A stretch of DNA of 64,000 bases from Methylobacterium sp. W2 (GCF_020662345.1 NZ_VMOA01000017.1:43766-107765); one strand, 5' to 3'; counted from the first letter of the stretch, positions 8,271 through 17,867 are shown. Numbers and translations are program-made. Notes: generated by a model from the letters alone, not told the origin.

Positions 8271-9914
8271 TCAAGCTCGACATGCCACGTCCTCGAACAC
8301 ATCGCTCACGGGGAAGGCTTCGTCCGGCACGGTGAAGCTGTCGAGGCCGGCACCGAAGCGGGCGTCGAGATAGGCGTCGGTGCGCGTCTCCATCGCCTTG
8401 TCGGATTCCACCGTCAGTTCCAGGGTATGGCCGGCGCGCCAATCGACGATCTCGCCGTCCTCGACGATGACGTGGCCGTCCTTGAGCACCAGCCTGGCGC
8501 GGGCGAACATTGCGGTCCGGTTCTTGTCGTCGCGGTAGATCGCGACGTCGGCGCGAGCGCCCTCGCGCAAATGGCCGCGATCGGCGAGGCCGAGGAGCTT
8601 GGCCGGGCCGGAACGGGTCAGCTGAGCGATCTCGGAGAAGGTATATTCCCGCTCGATGCCGCACAGGCCGGAGCGCTCGGCGATGACCTTGTGCAGGCCA
8701 GCGATCTCGCGGTCGCGCTCCTCCTTGTCCATCAGCAGATGGATGATCCGCGGATATTCAGTGAAGGGACCGCCATTGGGGTGGTCGGTGGTGAGGATGG
8801 TGCGCTCGGGGTCGCCCGAGAGCAGCATCAGCTCGAGGCCGATCGCCCATTGCAGGGAGCTGACGGGGCCGCGCGGCTTGTAGAGGAACGGCACGATGCC
8901 GCCGCCTTCCGCGTCGCCCGCCGTGATGATCCACTTCTTCGGGTTCGCGCCCTTGCGGCCGGCGAACTGGCGGATGACGTCGAGCGAGATCGTCACCGTC
9001 TGTCCGAAGGCGACCTGACCCACGTCGAAGGTGGCGTTGGGGTGTTTCTCCATCGCCTCCGTGATGCGCTCGGCCGCCGAACGGAAACCACCGGTGCCGG
9101 GATTGGCCGGATCGACCGCGCCGTAGGCATAGAACTGCGCATGGGCGAAGTGGATGCGCCGGCCTTCCGCCGCCTCCATCGTCGCCACGAAGGAATCGTC
9201 GGCGCCAGGAATGCCGAGGTTGTTGGCATGGACGTGCAGCGGATGCGGCACGCCGATCTCCTCCACCGCGTCGAGGAGGGCGTTCATGATCTTGCGGGTG
9301 GAGAGACCGTAGACCGGGATCTCCTCGTCGAGGCTGAGATTCAGCATCCCATCCTTGAAGGCCGAGGCGCCGCCCGCGTTGATGCACTTGACGCCGAGAC
9401 CGCGCGAGGTCGCCACCGAGAGGGCAACGAGGTCCCGCACCGCCGCCTTGCCCTCGCGCTGGCGCAGCAAGTCGAGGAGTTGGTCGTCATTGCCCATCAC
9501 GGTGAGCGCACCGCGGTCGAGGAGGGGGATGTCGGCGAGTTCGAGCTGGGTCGCCAGCGCATTGGTCGGCGGCATCGCCGGCTCGACGGCGATGGTGTAG
9601 CCCATCCGCGCATAGTTCGCGCCGATCCACGCGGCCGAGCCGCCGGCATGGGCGAAGGGATGGCCCTCGGGCGCCGCCTCGCTGACGTAGAGGTCGGGCA
9701 GGAGCAAGCGGCTCATCACCACGTTGCCGCCGGCGATGTGCGAATGCACCTCGACGCCGCCCGCCATCACGATGCAGCCGGACGCGTCGATGGTCCGGTC
9801 GGGCTTGCGTTCGGAGGCGGCGACGACATGGCCGTCCTCGATCCAGACATCGCCGACGCCGTCGCGGCCGGCGGTGGGATCGACGACCCGGCCGCCCTGG
9901 ATCAGGATCAGCAT
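8271..9914 (-). CDS. fhcA: Formyltransferase/hydrolase complex subunit A (metal-dependent hydrolase)
   Basis: The 547-residue product is the amidohydrolase-fold subunit related to formylmethanofuran dehydrogenase subunit A. It shows the metal-site motif EVHSHIAGGN (His57 and His59), LHVHANNLG, IHFAHAQFYAYG and TTDHPNGGPF, consistent with a binuclear metal centre. In the bacterial complex it hydrolyses formyl-methylofuran to formate and methylofuran. The ATG at 9914 overlaps the end of fhcB by 7 bp (ATGCTGA), so the two are probably translationally coupled. The length and motif order match the family with no visible damage. Confidence 0.95.
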   Translation of the reverse strand: MLILIQGGRVVDPTAGRDGVGDVWIEDGHVVAASERKPDRTIDASGCIVMAGGVEVHSHIAGGNVVMSRLLLPDLYVSEAAPEGHPFAHAGGSAAWIGANYARMGYTIAVEPAMPPTNALATQLELADIPLLDRGALTVMGNDDQLLDLLRQREGKAAVRDLVALSVATSRGLGVKCINAGGASAFKDGMLNLSLDEEIPVYGLSTRKIMNALLDAVEEIGVPHPLHVHANNLGIPGADDSFVATMEAAEGRRIHFAHAQFYAYGAVDPANPGTGGFRSAAERITEAMEKHPNATFDVGQVAFGQTVTISLDVIRQFAGRKGANPKKWIITAGDAEGGGIVPFLYKPRGPVSSLQWAIGLELMLLSGDPERTILTTDHPNGGPFTEYPRIIHLLMDKEERDREIAGLHKVIAERSGLCGIEREYTFSEIAQLTRSGPAKLLGLADRGHLREGARADVAIYRDDKNRTAMFARARLVLKDGHVIVEDGEIVDWRAGHTLELTVESDKAMETRTDAYLDARFGAGLDSFTVPDEAFPVSDVFEDVACRA

Positions 9915-10987
9915 GAGGCGCCCTTCTTCTGCGTGAGGCGATTCTGGATGGCGGCGAGTACGGCGGCCGCCGTCAGGTCGGCCGGCGGGCCGGCGGGAGG
10001 CGCGTAGGTGATCGCCGCGCGACGCTCGTTCCACAGGGCGCCGCCGGCCGTCTCGCCGGGTACGCCCACCGCGATGACGATCTCGGCGACGTCCCCCGTG
10101 GCGTCGGCACTGCCTTCGCCGACGATGGCGATGGTGGGCAGGCTGCCGAGCCAGTCCGGGCGCGGGGCGGGGAGGGAGGCGAGCCACAGGGCGGCATCGA
10201 CTTCACCGGCCGCCACCTGCCGGGCGCTGTCGAAACGCCAGGGATCGTGTTCGGGCAGGTCGCGGCCAAAGCCCACCCGAGGGGGCTGCCCAGTGGTCCA
10301 GGACGCAAGCTGGGTCACGGCGCGGCCCTGGAACCCGTCCGAGACGGAGAGCGCGAAGAAGCGTGTCAGATCATTGAGATCGCGCACCAGCCCCTGCAGC
10401 ATCTCGACACCGAGATCGCCGAGTTCGGCGGCATCGTAGAGGACGACGCCGTACTGGGCCGTCGTCAGGCGCCGGCCGAGATCGGCATAGGCCGCTTCAC
10501 CGGAGAGGTTGCCCTTCACGTAGGCGCGCAGATGCGCCACCGAGACGGCGAGACCGCCGGCGGCGGCCGGATAGGAGACATGCCGGGTGGCGCCGTCGCC
10601 GGGACCGCCGAGGGAGAGCAGCGTGCGTTCGGAACCGGCGGCGCGGCCGCGCACCGGCGCCGAGGCGGCGATCTCCTGCACGATCGGCCGGTCCCACGGG
10701 CGCAGGCCGACGATCAGGACCGCGTCGGCCCGGCCGATCGCCTCGGCCGGCGTGGTGTTGAGATTGCCGAACTGGCTGAGGGGGCCGAGCTCCGCATAGA
10801 GGCCGTCACCGCCGACGGGATCGACGGAGGCACCGATGAGTCCGGCCAGATGATAGGCCGCCCGCACCGCGCTCGTATCCGCACTCAATCCCGTGACGAT
10901 CGGAGTCTTCGCTGCGGCGAGGAGCGTGGCTGCGGCCTCCACCGCTGCGCTCACGTCCGCCGCACCACCCTTTACCCAGGCAGCCAT
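9908..10987 (-). CDS. fhcB: Formyltransferase/hydrolase complex subunit B
   Basis: The 359-residue product is the shortened, FwdB-like subunit of the Fhc complex. It has the segment AAAKTPIVTGLSADTSAVRAAYHLA near the N-terminus and GGDGLYAELGPLSQFGNLNTTPAEAIGRADAVLIVGLRPWD, typical of molybdopterin-dehydrogenase-like folds. The archaeal catalytic machinery is expected to be absent, because in bacteria this subunit is not an oxidoreductase. I placed the start at ATG 10987 (MAAWVKGG); the frame is open 40 codons further but that part does not look conserved. It is first in fhcBADC and faces mptG across a 349-bp divergent intergenic region. Confidence 0.92.
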   Translation of the reverse strand: MAAWVKGGAADVSAAVEAAATLLAAAKTPIVTGLSADTSAVRAAYHLAGLIGASVDPVGGDGLYAELGPLSQFGNLNTTPAEAIGRADAVLIVGLRPWDRPIVQEIAASAPVRGRAAGSERTLLSLGGPGDGATRHVSYPAAAGGLAVSVAHLRAYVKGNLSGEAAYADLGRRLTTAQYGVVLYDAAELGDLGVEMLQGLVRDLNDLTRFFALSVSDGFQGRAVTQLASWTTGQPPRVGFGRDLPEHDPWRFDSARQVAAGEVDAALWLASLPAPRPDWLGSLPTIAIVGEGSADATGDVAEIVIAVGVPGETAGGALWNERRAAITYAPPAGPPADLTAAAVLAAIQNRLTQKKGASC

Positions 10988-11081
10988 GCCTACACCTTGG
11001 AGAACGAGGGCCCGGCACGCGCTGTGTTCAGCGTCGCACACGGCGGGACTGCGCCAGTCCATTCCTAGTGGGCCGGCACGT

Positions 11082-11107
11082 TTGCATTGCGGAGGCGCCG
11101 CAAGCAA
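11082..11107. promoter_or_regulatory. Inverted repeat in the fhcB-mptG divergent intergenic region
   Basis: TTGC-A-TTGCGG (11082-11092) faces CCGCAA-G-CAA (11098-11107) across a 5-bp centre. It is the clearest symmetric site that I see in the gap 10988-11336, which must contain the promoters of both the fhc operon and the mptG run. It could be a regulator site; no function is shown by the sequence. Confidence 0.3.
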
Positions 11108-11336
11108 CCCCCCAACGACCGCCGCCGCCTCCCTTCTGCCGTGCCTCCCCGGCGTACGCCGGAGCCCCGCCCTGCGGAAGCCCGACGATTGATGGTATGG
11201 CGACGCTTGCGACCGATCCGCCCTCCGTGGGAGAAGCCCGCGCCGGCGAGCGTCATGCCGTCGCCATTCCGGTCAGGCCTCACCGGGGGCGGACGGGCGC
11301 GTGGCCCGCGCGGCGCAGGGATGAAGGCGTATTGCG

Positions 11337-12335
11337 ATGAAAGGGGTCGACGTGGACCAGATCCCGGATCAACGGCCGGCCGAGACGGCGGGACAGGCCC
11401 GTGCGGTGCGGGTGCACGCGCCGGCGCGGCTTCACTTCGGCTTCCTCGATCTGCACGGGGGGCTCGGCCGGCGCTTCGGCAGCATCGGGCTCGCCGTCGA
11501 CGCCCCCTCCATCGACCTCACCGCATGGGCAGCCCCCGCCCTCGACGTGGTCGGGCCGGAAGCGGCCCGCGCCCGCAGCTATGCCGAGGCCGCGTCACGC
11601 CATCTCGGCCTTCGGGGAGCGGCCTCCATCCGGGTGGACGAGGCGATCCCGGCCCATGCCGGATTCGGCTCGGGCACGCAGCTCGCCCTCAGCGTGGCGG
11701 CGGCGCTCGCCGCCCTCGACGGCCGCCCCTTCTCGCCCGACGCCTTCGCCGACGCCCTCGATCGCGGCAACCGCTCGGGCGTGGGCCTGGCCGCCTTCAC
11801 CCAGGGCGGCCTCATCGTGGATGGCGGCCGCGACGCCAGCAACGGCCCGCCGCCGCTAATCGCCCGCCTCGCCTATCCGGAGGCGTGGCGGATCGTGCTG
11901 ATTCTCGACGAGAGCATGACCGGCGTGCATGGCACCCGCGAGGTCGAGGCGTTTCGCGATCTGCCGCGCTTTCCCGAGGAGCAGGCGGCCGCGATCTGCC
12001 GGATCGTACTGATGCAGGTTCTGCCGGCGGTGGCCACCGCCGAACCGGACGGTTTCGGCGCCGGCATCACCACCATCCAGCGTCTCATCGGCGATCACTT
12101 CGCACCTCACCAGGGTGGGCGCTACGCCAGCCCCGCCGTGGCCGAGGCGCTCGCCGCCATCGCCGCCCAGGGGATCACCGGCTACGGCCAGAGTTCGTGG
12201 GGGCCGACGGGCTTCGCCCTGGTGCCGTCCGAGGCGGAGGCACGCGCCCTCGTGGCGTCCCTCGACCGGCCCGGCCCCTTGCGTTTCGTGATCGCGCGCG
12301 GTCGCAATACGGGCGCCTCGGTCACGCCACTTTAA
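11337..12335 (+). CDS. mptG: Beta-ribofuranosylaminobenzene 5'-phosphate synthase
   Basis: The 332-residue product has the GHMP-kinase-like fold of RFAP synthase, which joins 4-aminobenzoate (or 4-hydroxybenzoate) to PRPP with loss of CO2 in the first committed step of methanopterin synthesis. Visible features are RVHAPARLHFGFLDLHG near residue 30, the Gly-rich loop PAHAGFGSGTQLALS near 106, SGVGLAAFTQGG and, near the C-terminus, GYGQSSWGPTGFAL. In Methylobacterium this gene is known as orf4. It starts the plus-strand run that leads to fae and is divergent from fhcB. The ATG at 11337 has only a weak upstream purine stretch. Confidence 0.9.
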   Translation: MKGVDVDQIPDQRPAETAGQARAVRVHAPARLHFGFLDLHGGLGRRFGSIGLAVDAPSIDLTAWAAPALDVVGPEAARARSYAEAASRHLGLRGAASIRVDEAIPAHAGFGSGTQLALSVAAALAALDGRPFSPDAFADALDRGNRSGVGLAAFTQGGLIVDGGRDASNGPPPLIARLAYPEAWRIVLILDESMTGVHGTREVEAFRDLPRFPEEQAAAICRIVLMQVLPAVATAEPDGFGAGITTIQRLIGDHFAPHQGGRYASPAVAEALAAIAAQGITGYGQSSWGPTGFALVPSEAEARALVASLDRPGPLRFVIARGRNTGASVTPL

Positions 12336-12447
12336 GACACCAAGCGCATCAGCGACGCTTGACGCAGCCGGCCCGTCCGGTTCCGACAATACACATGCGA
12401 GAGGCGGCGCCGCGATGGTGCCGGACACTTGCGGAGGGAGAGACACG

Positions 12448-13341
12448 ATGGCCCGCTCGATTCTGCATATGCTGACGCCGCTCAAGCACATGAGCCCGTT
12501 CGACGTGAACATGGCAGTGGACGCGGGTTTCGAGACGATCGCGACCTATACCGACGTGACCCTGCCGGACGTGACCTCCCTGGTGCAGGATTCGATCTTC
12601 TCCCGCTCCCCGCAGGATGGCACCCGCACGACCATCTTCATCGGCGGCAAGAACGCCGAGGACGCCCTCGACATGATGGACCGGGCGAAGAAAGCCCTGG
12701 TGCCGCCGTTTGCCAACCACATCGTCGCCGACCCGGCCGGCTCCTTCACCACCGGTGCCGCCATGGTCGCCGAAGTGACCCGCGCCCTGAAGGCCAAGTT
12801 CGGCACCGACCTGAAGGGCAAGCGCATCGTCATCTTCGGCGGGGCCGGCGTCGTCGCCTACGTGGCGGCGGTGATCGGCGCGTTGGAAGGCGCCAAGTCC
12901 GTCCTCGTCGGGCATGACGGCGAGGAGCGCGTCTCGAAGATCGCCTTCACGATGAAATGGCGCTTCGGCATCGATGTCGGTGCCGTCGACGGCTCCACCG
13001 CCGACGCGCGCCGCGCCGCCATCGCCGAGGCCGACGTGATCCTCTCGGCCGGCCCGGCCGGCGTCCCGATCCTGTCGGCGACGGATCTCGAATCCGCCCC
13101 GAAGCTCCTCGTCGCCTCCGACGTGAACGCGGTGCCGCCCGCCGGCATCGCCGGGATCGACGTCAACGCCAAGGACGTGGCCCTGCCCACCGGCAAGGGC
13201 ATCGGCATCGGCGCGCTGGCGGTCGGCAACGTCAAGTACCAGACCCAGTCCCGCCTGTTCCGCCAGATCCTCGCCGCCAGTGAGCCCCTCTGCCTCGACT
13301 TCCGCGACGCCTACAAGGTCGCCGTCGAGGTGGCCGGCTGA
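12448..13341 (+). CDS. mtdB: NAD(P)-dependent methylene-H4MPT dehydrogenase
   Basis: The 297-residue product begins MARSILHMLTPLKHMSPFDVNMA and matches MtdB rather than the H4F-using MtdA. MtdB oxidises methylene-H4MPT to methenyl-H4MPT with NAD+ or NADP+. The Rossmann segment is near residues 128-150 (GKRIVIFGGAGVVAYVAAVIG), and SDVNAVPPAGIAGID and GIGIGALAVGNVK follow. The start at 12448 was preferred over an in-frame GTG 33 bp upstream because a good ribosome site (GGAGGGAG, 12433-12440) precedes it. It lies 112 bp after mptG. The following gap carries a palindromic repeat element. Confidence 0.94.
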   Translation: MARSILHMLTPLKHMSPFDVNMAVDAGFETIATYTDVTLPDVTSLVQDSIFSRSPQDGTRTTIFIGGKNAEDALDMMDRAKKALVPPFANHIVADPAGSFTTGAAMVAEVTRALKAKFGTDLKGKRIVIFGGAGVVAYVAAVIGALEGAKSVLVGHDGEERVSKIAFTMKWRFGIDVGAVDGSTADARRAAIAEADVILSAGPAGVPILSATDLESAPKLLVASDVNAVPPAGIAGIDVNAKDVALPTGKGIGIGALAVGNVKYQTQSRLFRQILAASEPLCLDFRDAYKVAVEVAG

Positions 13342-13377
13342 CGGGCGCTCACGAGCCCGCTCGATCCCGCCCATGAT

Positions 13378-13488
13378 CTCATCCTGAGGTGCCCGCGAAA
13401 GCGGGCCTCGAAGGAGGCCTCCAGCCCCCGCCGAGGGAACTGGAACCCTCCTTCGAGGCCTTCGCTTCGCTCGTCACCTCAGGATGAG
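13378..13488. repeat. Nested inverted-repeat element between mtdB and the ATP-grasp gene
   Basis: Outer arms CTCATCCTGAGGTG (13378-13391) and CACCTCAGGATGAG (13475-13488) enclose inner arms GGCCTCGAAGGAGG (13404-13417) and CCTCCTTCGAGGCC (13447-13460). All arm pairs match perfectly over 14 bp. This nested arrangement is typical of interspersed palindromic elements of Alphaproteobacteria. It sits inside a probable operon and could fold strongly in the transcript. Confidence 0.8.
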
Positions 13489-13535
13489 GCAGGATGGTGG
13501 GAGCAGCGTAGGAGTGATCCGAAGCGATCGCCGCG

Positions 13536-14705
13536 ATGGCAGCATCATCCGAACGGCTTTCGCCCCGGGGCGACGCGATCCTCATCGCCGCCCAGTCCGG
13601 GCGCGCCCTGGCGCAGGCCGCGCGCCGGGCAGGCCTGCGCCCCTACGTCCTCGACCTCTTCGGCGATGCCGACACCCTCGCCCTCGCCGAAGGCTATCGC
13701 CCCGCCGAGGGCCGCTTCGGCGACGGGCTGGCGGGGGAGGGCGTGCTCGCGGGGCTCGATGCCCTGGCCGCCATGGCGGACAGGCCACCGATCGGCATCG
13801 TGCTCGGCAGCGGCTTCGAGAATGCGCCCGACCTGATGGCGAGGATCGGCCGGCGCCATCGGCTCCTCGGCGCCACGGCGGAATCGGTCCGGGTACTGAA
13901 GGATCCGCTCGCCTTCGCCGCCCTCTGCGCCCGCCTCGCGATCCCGCATCCGGCGGTGACGCGGGAGGCCGTGACGGATCGGTCGGACTGGCTCCTCAAG
14001 CGCTCCGGCGGGTCCGGCGGCAGCCATATCCGTCCCGCCGGCGCGGGGAGGGCACCGCCGGGCGCCTATTTTCAGGGGCGGGTCGACGGCAGGGCCGGCG
14101 CGGTCGCTTTTCTCGCCGATGGGCGCGGGGCGGTAATCCTCGGAGTGACCGAGCAGTGGAGCGCGCCGTCTCCCTTACGCCCCTTCCGCTATGCCGGGGC
14201 GCTGGAACGCGCGGCCCACGAGGCGCCGATCCTGTCGGCCGCGACCTTCTCCCAGGTGAAGGCCGCCATCGCCGGGCTCGTCGCGGAAACCGGGCTCGTC
14301 GGGCTCGCCAGCGCCGATCTCCTCGTCTCGGGCGAGGGATGGTGGCTCACTGAAATCAACCCGCGCCCGGGGGCCACCCTCGACGTCCTCGACCGCCGCG
14401 ACACGCCGCTCCTGGCCGCGCATATCGACGCGAGCCTCGGCGTTTTGCCGCGAATCGAACCCGCACCAGTGGATGCGGCGGCCACGGAAATCTGTTACGC
14501 GGCAGCCGGCTACGCGCCGATGCCGCCCCTCGACTGGCCGGATTTCGTTCGCGACCGCCCACAATCCGGCACCTGCGTGCCACGCGATGCTCCCCTCTGC
14601 ACCGTGTTCGCCGCAGGCCCGGACTCGGCCGCCACCCGAGACCTATTGCGCGTCCGGGCCGCCACCCTGCGGACCCTGCTCGCCACGACGGAGGAAGCCC
14701 GATGA
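13536..14705 (+). CDS. ATP-grasp protein of the H4MPT C1 cluster (orf5-type position)
   Basis: The 389-residue product shows ATP-grasp features: [24 protein letters not shown] near residue 125, the lysine-containing [17 protein letters not shown] near 151, and the metal-site strand [18 protein letters not shown] near 268. Enzymes of this fold join a carboxylate to an amine or other nucleophile using ATP. The gene overlaps mch by ATGA and lies in the run with mtdB and fae, so a role in building H4MPT or methylofuran is likely, but the substrate is unknown. Methylobacterium clusters carry a comparable uncharacterised ORF beside mch. The first in-frame ATG after the repeat element was taken as the start. 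Confidence 0.8.
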   Translation: MAASSERLSPRGDAILIAAQSGRALAQAARRAGLRPYVLDLFGDADTLALAEGYRPAEGRFGDGLAGEGVLAGLDALAAMADRPPIGIVLGSGFENAPDLMARIGRRHRLLGATAESVRVLKDPLAFAALCARLAIPHPAVTREAVTDRSDWLLKRSGGSGGSHIRPAGAGRAPPGAYFQGRVDGRAGAVAFLADGRGAVILGVTEQWSAPSPLRPFRYAGALERAAHEAPILSAATFSQVKAAIAGLVAETGLVGLASADLLVSGEGWWLTEINPRPGATLDVLDRRDTPLLAAHIDASLGVLPRIEPAPVDAAATEICYAAAGYAPMPPLDWPDFVRDRPQSGTCVPRDAPLCTVFAAGPDSAATRDLLRVRAATLRTLLATTEEAR

Positions 14706-15688
14706 CCACCCATCCCCCCGCCACGCTCCGGACCACGCCGAGCCTGAACGCCCTCGGCAATCCCCTCGTGGAGAAGCTGGTGGCCGATGCCGAGGCCCTG
14801 CGCCTTGCCGTCACCACGGAGAACGGCGCGCGCATGGTCGATGCCGGCGCCACCGTGCGCGGCTCCATCGAGGCCGGACGGCGCATCGCCGAGATCTGCC
14901 TCGGCGGCCTCGGCACCGTGTCGATCGTCCCCACCGGGCCGATCGCGGCCTGGCCCTATTCCGTGGTGGTGCATTCCGCCGACCCGGTGCTCGCCTGCCT
15001 CGGCAGCCAGTATGCCGGCTGGTCGCTGGCCGACGAGACCGGCGATTCCGGCTTCTTCGCCCTCGGTTCCGGCCCCGGCCGCGCCATCTCGGTGGTGGAA
15101 GACCTCTACACCGAGCTCGGCTACCGCGATTCTGCCAGCCGGACCGCCCTGGTGCTCGAAGCCGCGGGCGGACCGCCTGCCTCCGTCATCGCCAAGGTCG
15201 CCGAGGCCTGCGGCCTGTCGGCAGACGCGCTGACCTTCATCTACGCGCCGACACAGTCGCTGGCCGGCTCGACCCAGGTCGTCGCCCGCGTGCTGGAAGT
15301 CGCCCTGCACAAGGCCCACACCGTGGGCTTCGACCTGCACAAGATCGTGGACGGCATCGGCTCGGCCCCGCTCTCGCCGCAGCATCCCGACTTCATCCAG
15401 GCCATGGGCCGCACCAACGACGCCATCATCTATGGCGGCCGGGTGCAGCTCTTCGTCGAGGCCGACGAGGCGGATGCCAAGCAGCTCGCCGAGCAGCTGC
15501 CCTCCACCACCTCCGCCGATCACGGCTCCCCCTTCGCCGACATCTTCGGCCGGGTGAACGGCGATTTCTACAAGATCGACGGTGCGCTCTTCAGCCCGGC
15601 CGAGGTCATTGTCACCTCGGTGACCACCGGCAAGAGTTTTCGCGGTGGCCGGTTGATGCCGGAACTGGTGGAAGCGTCGTTCAGCTGA
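14702..15688 (+). CDS. mch: Methenyl-H4MPT cyclohydrolase
   Basis: The 328-residue product matches Mch over its full length, which hydrolyses methenyl-H4MPT to formyl-H4MPT. Recognisable blocks are [21 protein letters not shown] near the N-terminus, [13 protein letters not shown] near residue 100, [13 protein letters not shown] near 117, [32 protein letters not shown] near 180-210 and [21 protein letters not shown] near 275. The ATG overlaps the preceding ATP-grasp stop (ATGA at 14702-14705). It lies between MtdB and the Fhc complex in the pathway. No signal peptide or membrane segment is seen. Confidence 0.95.
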   Translation: MTTHPPATLRTTPSLNALGNPLVEKLVADAEALRLAVTTENGARMVDAGATVRGSIEAGRRIAEICLGGLGTVSIVPTGPIAAWPYSVVVHSADPVLACLGSQYAGWSLADETGDSGFFALGSGPGRAISVVEDLYTELGYRDSASRTALVLEAAGGPPASVIAKVAEACGLSADALTFIYAPTQSLAGSTQVVARVLEVALHKAHTVGFDLHKIVDGIGSAPLSPQHPDFIQAMGRTNDAIIYGGRVQLFVEADEADAKQLAEQLPSTTSADHGSPFADIFGRVNGDFYKIDGALFSPAEVIVTSVTTGKSFRGGRLMPELVEASFS

Positions 15689-15700
15689 GGCCCATCACGC

Positions 15701-15829
15701 AACCCTCCCCCCTCTGCGGGGGAGGGTGGTCGCGGAGCGACCGGGAGAGGGGAAGCCCTGTCCGGAACCGGCGCTCCCCTCTCCCGACCCGCTTCGCGGG
15801 CCACCCTCTCCCGCAAGGGGGAGAGGGAT
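15701..15829. repeat. GC-rich palindromic element between mch and the second ATP-grasp gene
   Basis: The 163-bp gap after mch is filled by repeated CCCTCTCCC / GGGAGAGGG motifs with paired arms, for example CGGGAGAGGGG (15742-15752) against CCCCTCTCCCG (15776-15786), and short hairpins TCGCGGAGCGA and CCCGCTTCGCGGG. A related but smaller hairpin occurs at 52950-52978. It looks like an interspersed repeat lying inside the operon, not a gene. Confidence 0.7.
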
Positions 15830-15851
15830 CGACGTCGAGGTTGCGAACAAC

Positions 15852-16766
15852 ATGCGCATCGGGCTCGCGGCCGATAACGGCAATTGGCACAAGGCACGTC
15901 TGAAGGCCGCCCTGGAACATCTCGGCGCCGAGCCGGTGCTGTTCTCGCTCGCCGACGTGGCGGTGGTCACCGGCGCGGGCGAGCCGCTCCGGGTACCGGG
16001 CTTCGCGGACGGCCTGCCCGATGGCGTCCTCCTGCGCACCATCGCCGGGGGCACCTTCGAGGCCACCACCATGCGGCTCGGCGTGCTCCACGCCCTCGTG
16101 GCCTCCGGGGTCACGGTGTGGAACTCGCCCGGCGCCATCGAGCGCTCGGTGGACAAGGCCATGACGAGCCTCCTCGTCGCCAGGGCCGGCCTGCCCACCC
16201 CCGACACCTTCGTCTTCTCCAGCCGCGAGGCCGCCGCCGCCTGCGTCGCCCGCGAGGCGGGACCGGGCCGGCCGCTGGTGCTCAAGCCGCTCTTCGGCTC
16301 GCAGGGCGAGGGCTTGCAGCTCATCACGCAGCCGGAAGACCTGCCCGGCGAGGACGCCGTGTCGCGGGTCTACTATCTCCAGCGCTACATCGCGCGGAAC
16401 GACGGCCTCTGGCGCGATTACCGCGTCTTCGTCTGCGAGGGTCGGGCCATAGCCGCCATGATCCGCGAGGGTGACGGCTGGATCACCAACGTCCATCGCG
16501 GGGGCCGGCCCCTGCCCTGGGCGATGCCGGCGCAGGCCGCCGAACTCGCCGAGCGTGCGGCGGCCGCCATCGGCGTCGATTACACCGGCATCGACCTCGT
16601 GGAGGACGGGGAGGGCGGCTACCTTGTCCTCGAAGTCAATTCCATGCCGGCCTGGTCGGGCCTGCAGCAGGTCACCGAGGTCGACGTCGCGGCGGCCGTG
16701 GCCCGGGGCTTCCTCAACGCCGTGCGGGCGGCAAGGCCCCCTCGGCTCCTGGCGGCACTGGGATGA
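15852..16766 (+). CDS. RimK-like ATP-grasp ligase of the H4MPT C1 cluster (orf17-type)
   Basis: The 304-residue product has a RimK/MptN-like ATP-grasp fold: a preatgrasp domain beginning MRIGLAADNGNWHKARL, SPGAIERSVDKAMTSLLVARAGLPTPDTFVF near 93-120, the ATP-binding RPLVLKPLFGSQGEG near 140, YYLQRYIARN, and the metal-binding GGYLVLEVNSMPAWSGLQ near 255. RimK-type enzymes add glutamate, and MptN does so to tetrahydromethanopterin in archaea, so glutamylation of a C1 cofactor is a reasonable inference. The upstream part of the frame is repeat sequence, so ATG 15852 was chosen. It overlaps the next gene by ATGA. Confidence 0.82.
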   Translation: MRIGLAADNGNWHKARLKAALEHLGAEPVLFSLADVAVVTGAGEPLRVPGFADGLPDGVLLRTIAGGTFEATTMRLGVLHALVASGVTVWNSPGAIERSVDKAMTSLLVARAGLPTPDTFVFSSREAAAACVAREAGPGRPLVLKPLFGSQGEGLQLITQPEDLPGEDAVSRVYYLQRYIARNDGLWRDYRVFVCEGRAIAAMIREGDGWITNVHRGGRPLPWAMPAQAAELAERAAAAIGVDYTGIDLVEDGEGGYLVLEVNSMPAWSGLQQVTEVDVAAAVARGFLNAVRAARPPRLLAALG

Positions 16767-17599
16767 GCGGGCTTTCGCCGGAGGCGATCGCCGTGGCCTA
16801 CCGGGCATGCTGCCTTGCCGAACTCGATGCCCTGAAACCCGGCAACGTCCATGTCTTCGGCGACGGCCACCGCATGGCGGTAGCGGATTTCGTCACGAGC
16901 GCCGAGATCTCCGCCCCCCATCTGGCGGAACCCGGCGCGCGGGTCGGCCGGCGCGTGCGTACCGCTATGGAGGCGACGCTCCACGCGGTGGGCCAGAACA
17001 CCAATCTCGGCATTCTCCTCCTCTGCGCGCCCCTGGCGCTGGCCGCCGAACGCGGCGGCCCTCTGCGCACGGGGCTGAGCCACGTTCTCGATACCCTCGA
17101 CGCCACCGATGCGGCCGACGTCTTCGCAGCGATTCGCGCCGCCAATCCCGGCGGCCTCGGACGGGCCGAACGCCACGACGTGACCGGAGCGGAAGCGCCG
17201 GCCAGCCTCGTCGCGGCCATGGCGGAAGCGGCCCCGCGCGACCGGATCGCCCGCGCCTACGTCACCGGTTTTGCCGACATCTTCGGCATCGGCCTGCCCG
17301 CCCTTGCGGCGGCACGCGGCAAGGGCCTCACGCCCCCCTGGAGCACGACGGCGGTGTTCCTCGGCTACCTCGCGGCCGTTCCCGACAGCCATGTGGCGCG
17401 CAAGCACGGGGCGGACAGCGCCAACGCCCTGCGCACCGAGGCGGCGGAGCTTCTCGCCCTCGATCTCGCCACCCGCCCCGTGGCCGAACTCCTGGCGCGG
17501 GACCGCGCGTGGAAGGACCGGAACCTCAATCCGGGCACCAGCGCGGATATGACGGTGGCCACCCTCTTCGTCGACCGATTACTGGCGGGCGGAGCGTAA
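16763..17599 (+). CDS. Triphosphoribosyl-dephospho-CoA synthase-like protein (CitG family, orf7-type)
   Basis: The 278-residue product matches the CitG/MdcB family, with [24 protein letters not shown] near the N-terminus, [30 protein letters not shown] near 66-95 and [21 protein letters not shown] at the C-terminus. Classical members make the prosthetic group of citrate or malonate lyase, but no lyase genes are present. Its position, coupled by ATGA to the ATP-grasp gene and just upstream of fae, points to a role in the H4MPT or methylofuran route instead. The chemistry is not known from sequence. It corresponds to an uncharacterised conserved ORF of methylotroph clusters. Confidence 0.82.
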   Translation: MSGLSPEAIAVAYRACCLAELDALKPGNVHVFGDGHRMAVADFVTSAEISAPHLAEPGARVGRRVRTAMEATLHAVGQNTNLGILLLCAPLALAAERGGPLRTGLSHVLDTLDATDAADVFAAIRAANPGGLGRAERHDVTGAEAPASLVAAMAEAAPRDRIARAYVTGFADIFGIGLPALAAARGKGLTPPWSTTAVFLGYLAAVPDSHVARKHGADSANALRTEAAELLALDLATRPVAELLARDRAWKDRNLNPGTSADMTVATLFVDRLLAGGA

Positions 17600-17867
17600 A
17601 GCCCATGAATCCGGCGGCCCGGCCGGTGCGAGGCGCGCCATAATCTGCGCCGCGACATGTTCAACCCCCCGTTCGGCAAAGATTTTGCTCGAATCCGCCC
17701 CCCCTGCAGGGTTGTTCCGGTTGAGCCCCCAGAGTAGGGTCCGCGCCGCGATCCGGGCAAACCGGTCCGGTCCCATTGGGGCTGGACGCCGTGAACAAGG
17801 ATGGCTTTCGGCCGCGCCAAACTACGGGGCGGTCATGCTTTTTCAAGACTCCTGGGAGAAACCCCAC

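Noticed and set aside
7314..10007. 897-codon open frame on the plus strand
   Set aside because: It lies antisense to fhcD and fhcA and has the composition of a GC-rich shadow frame, with no family features.
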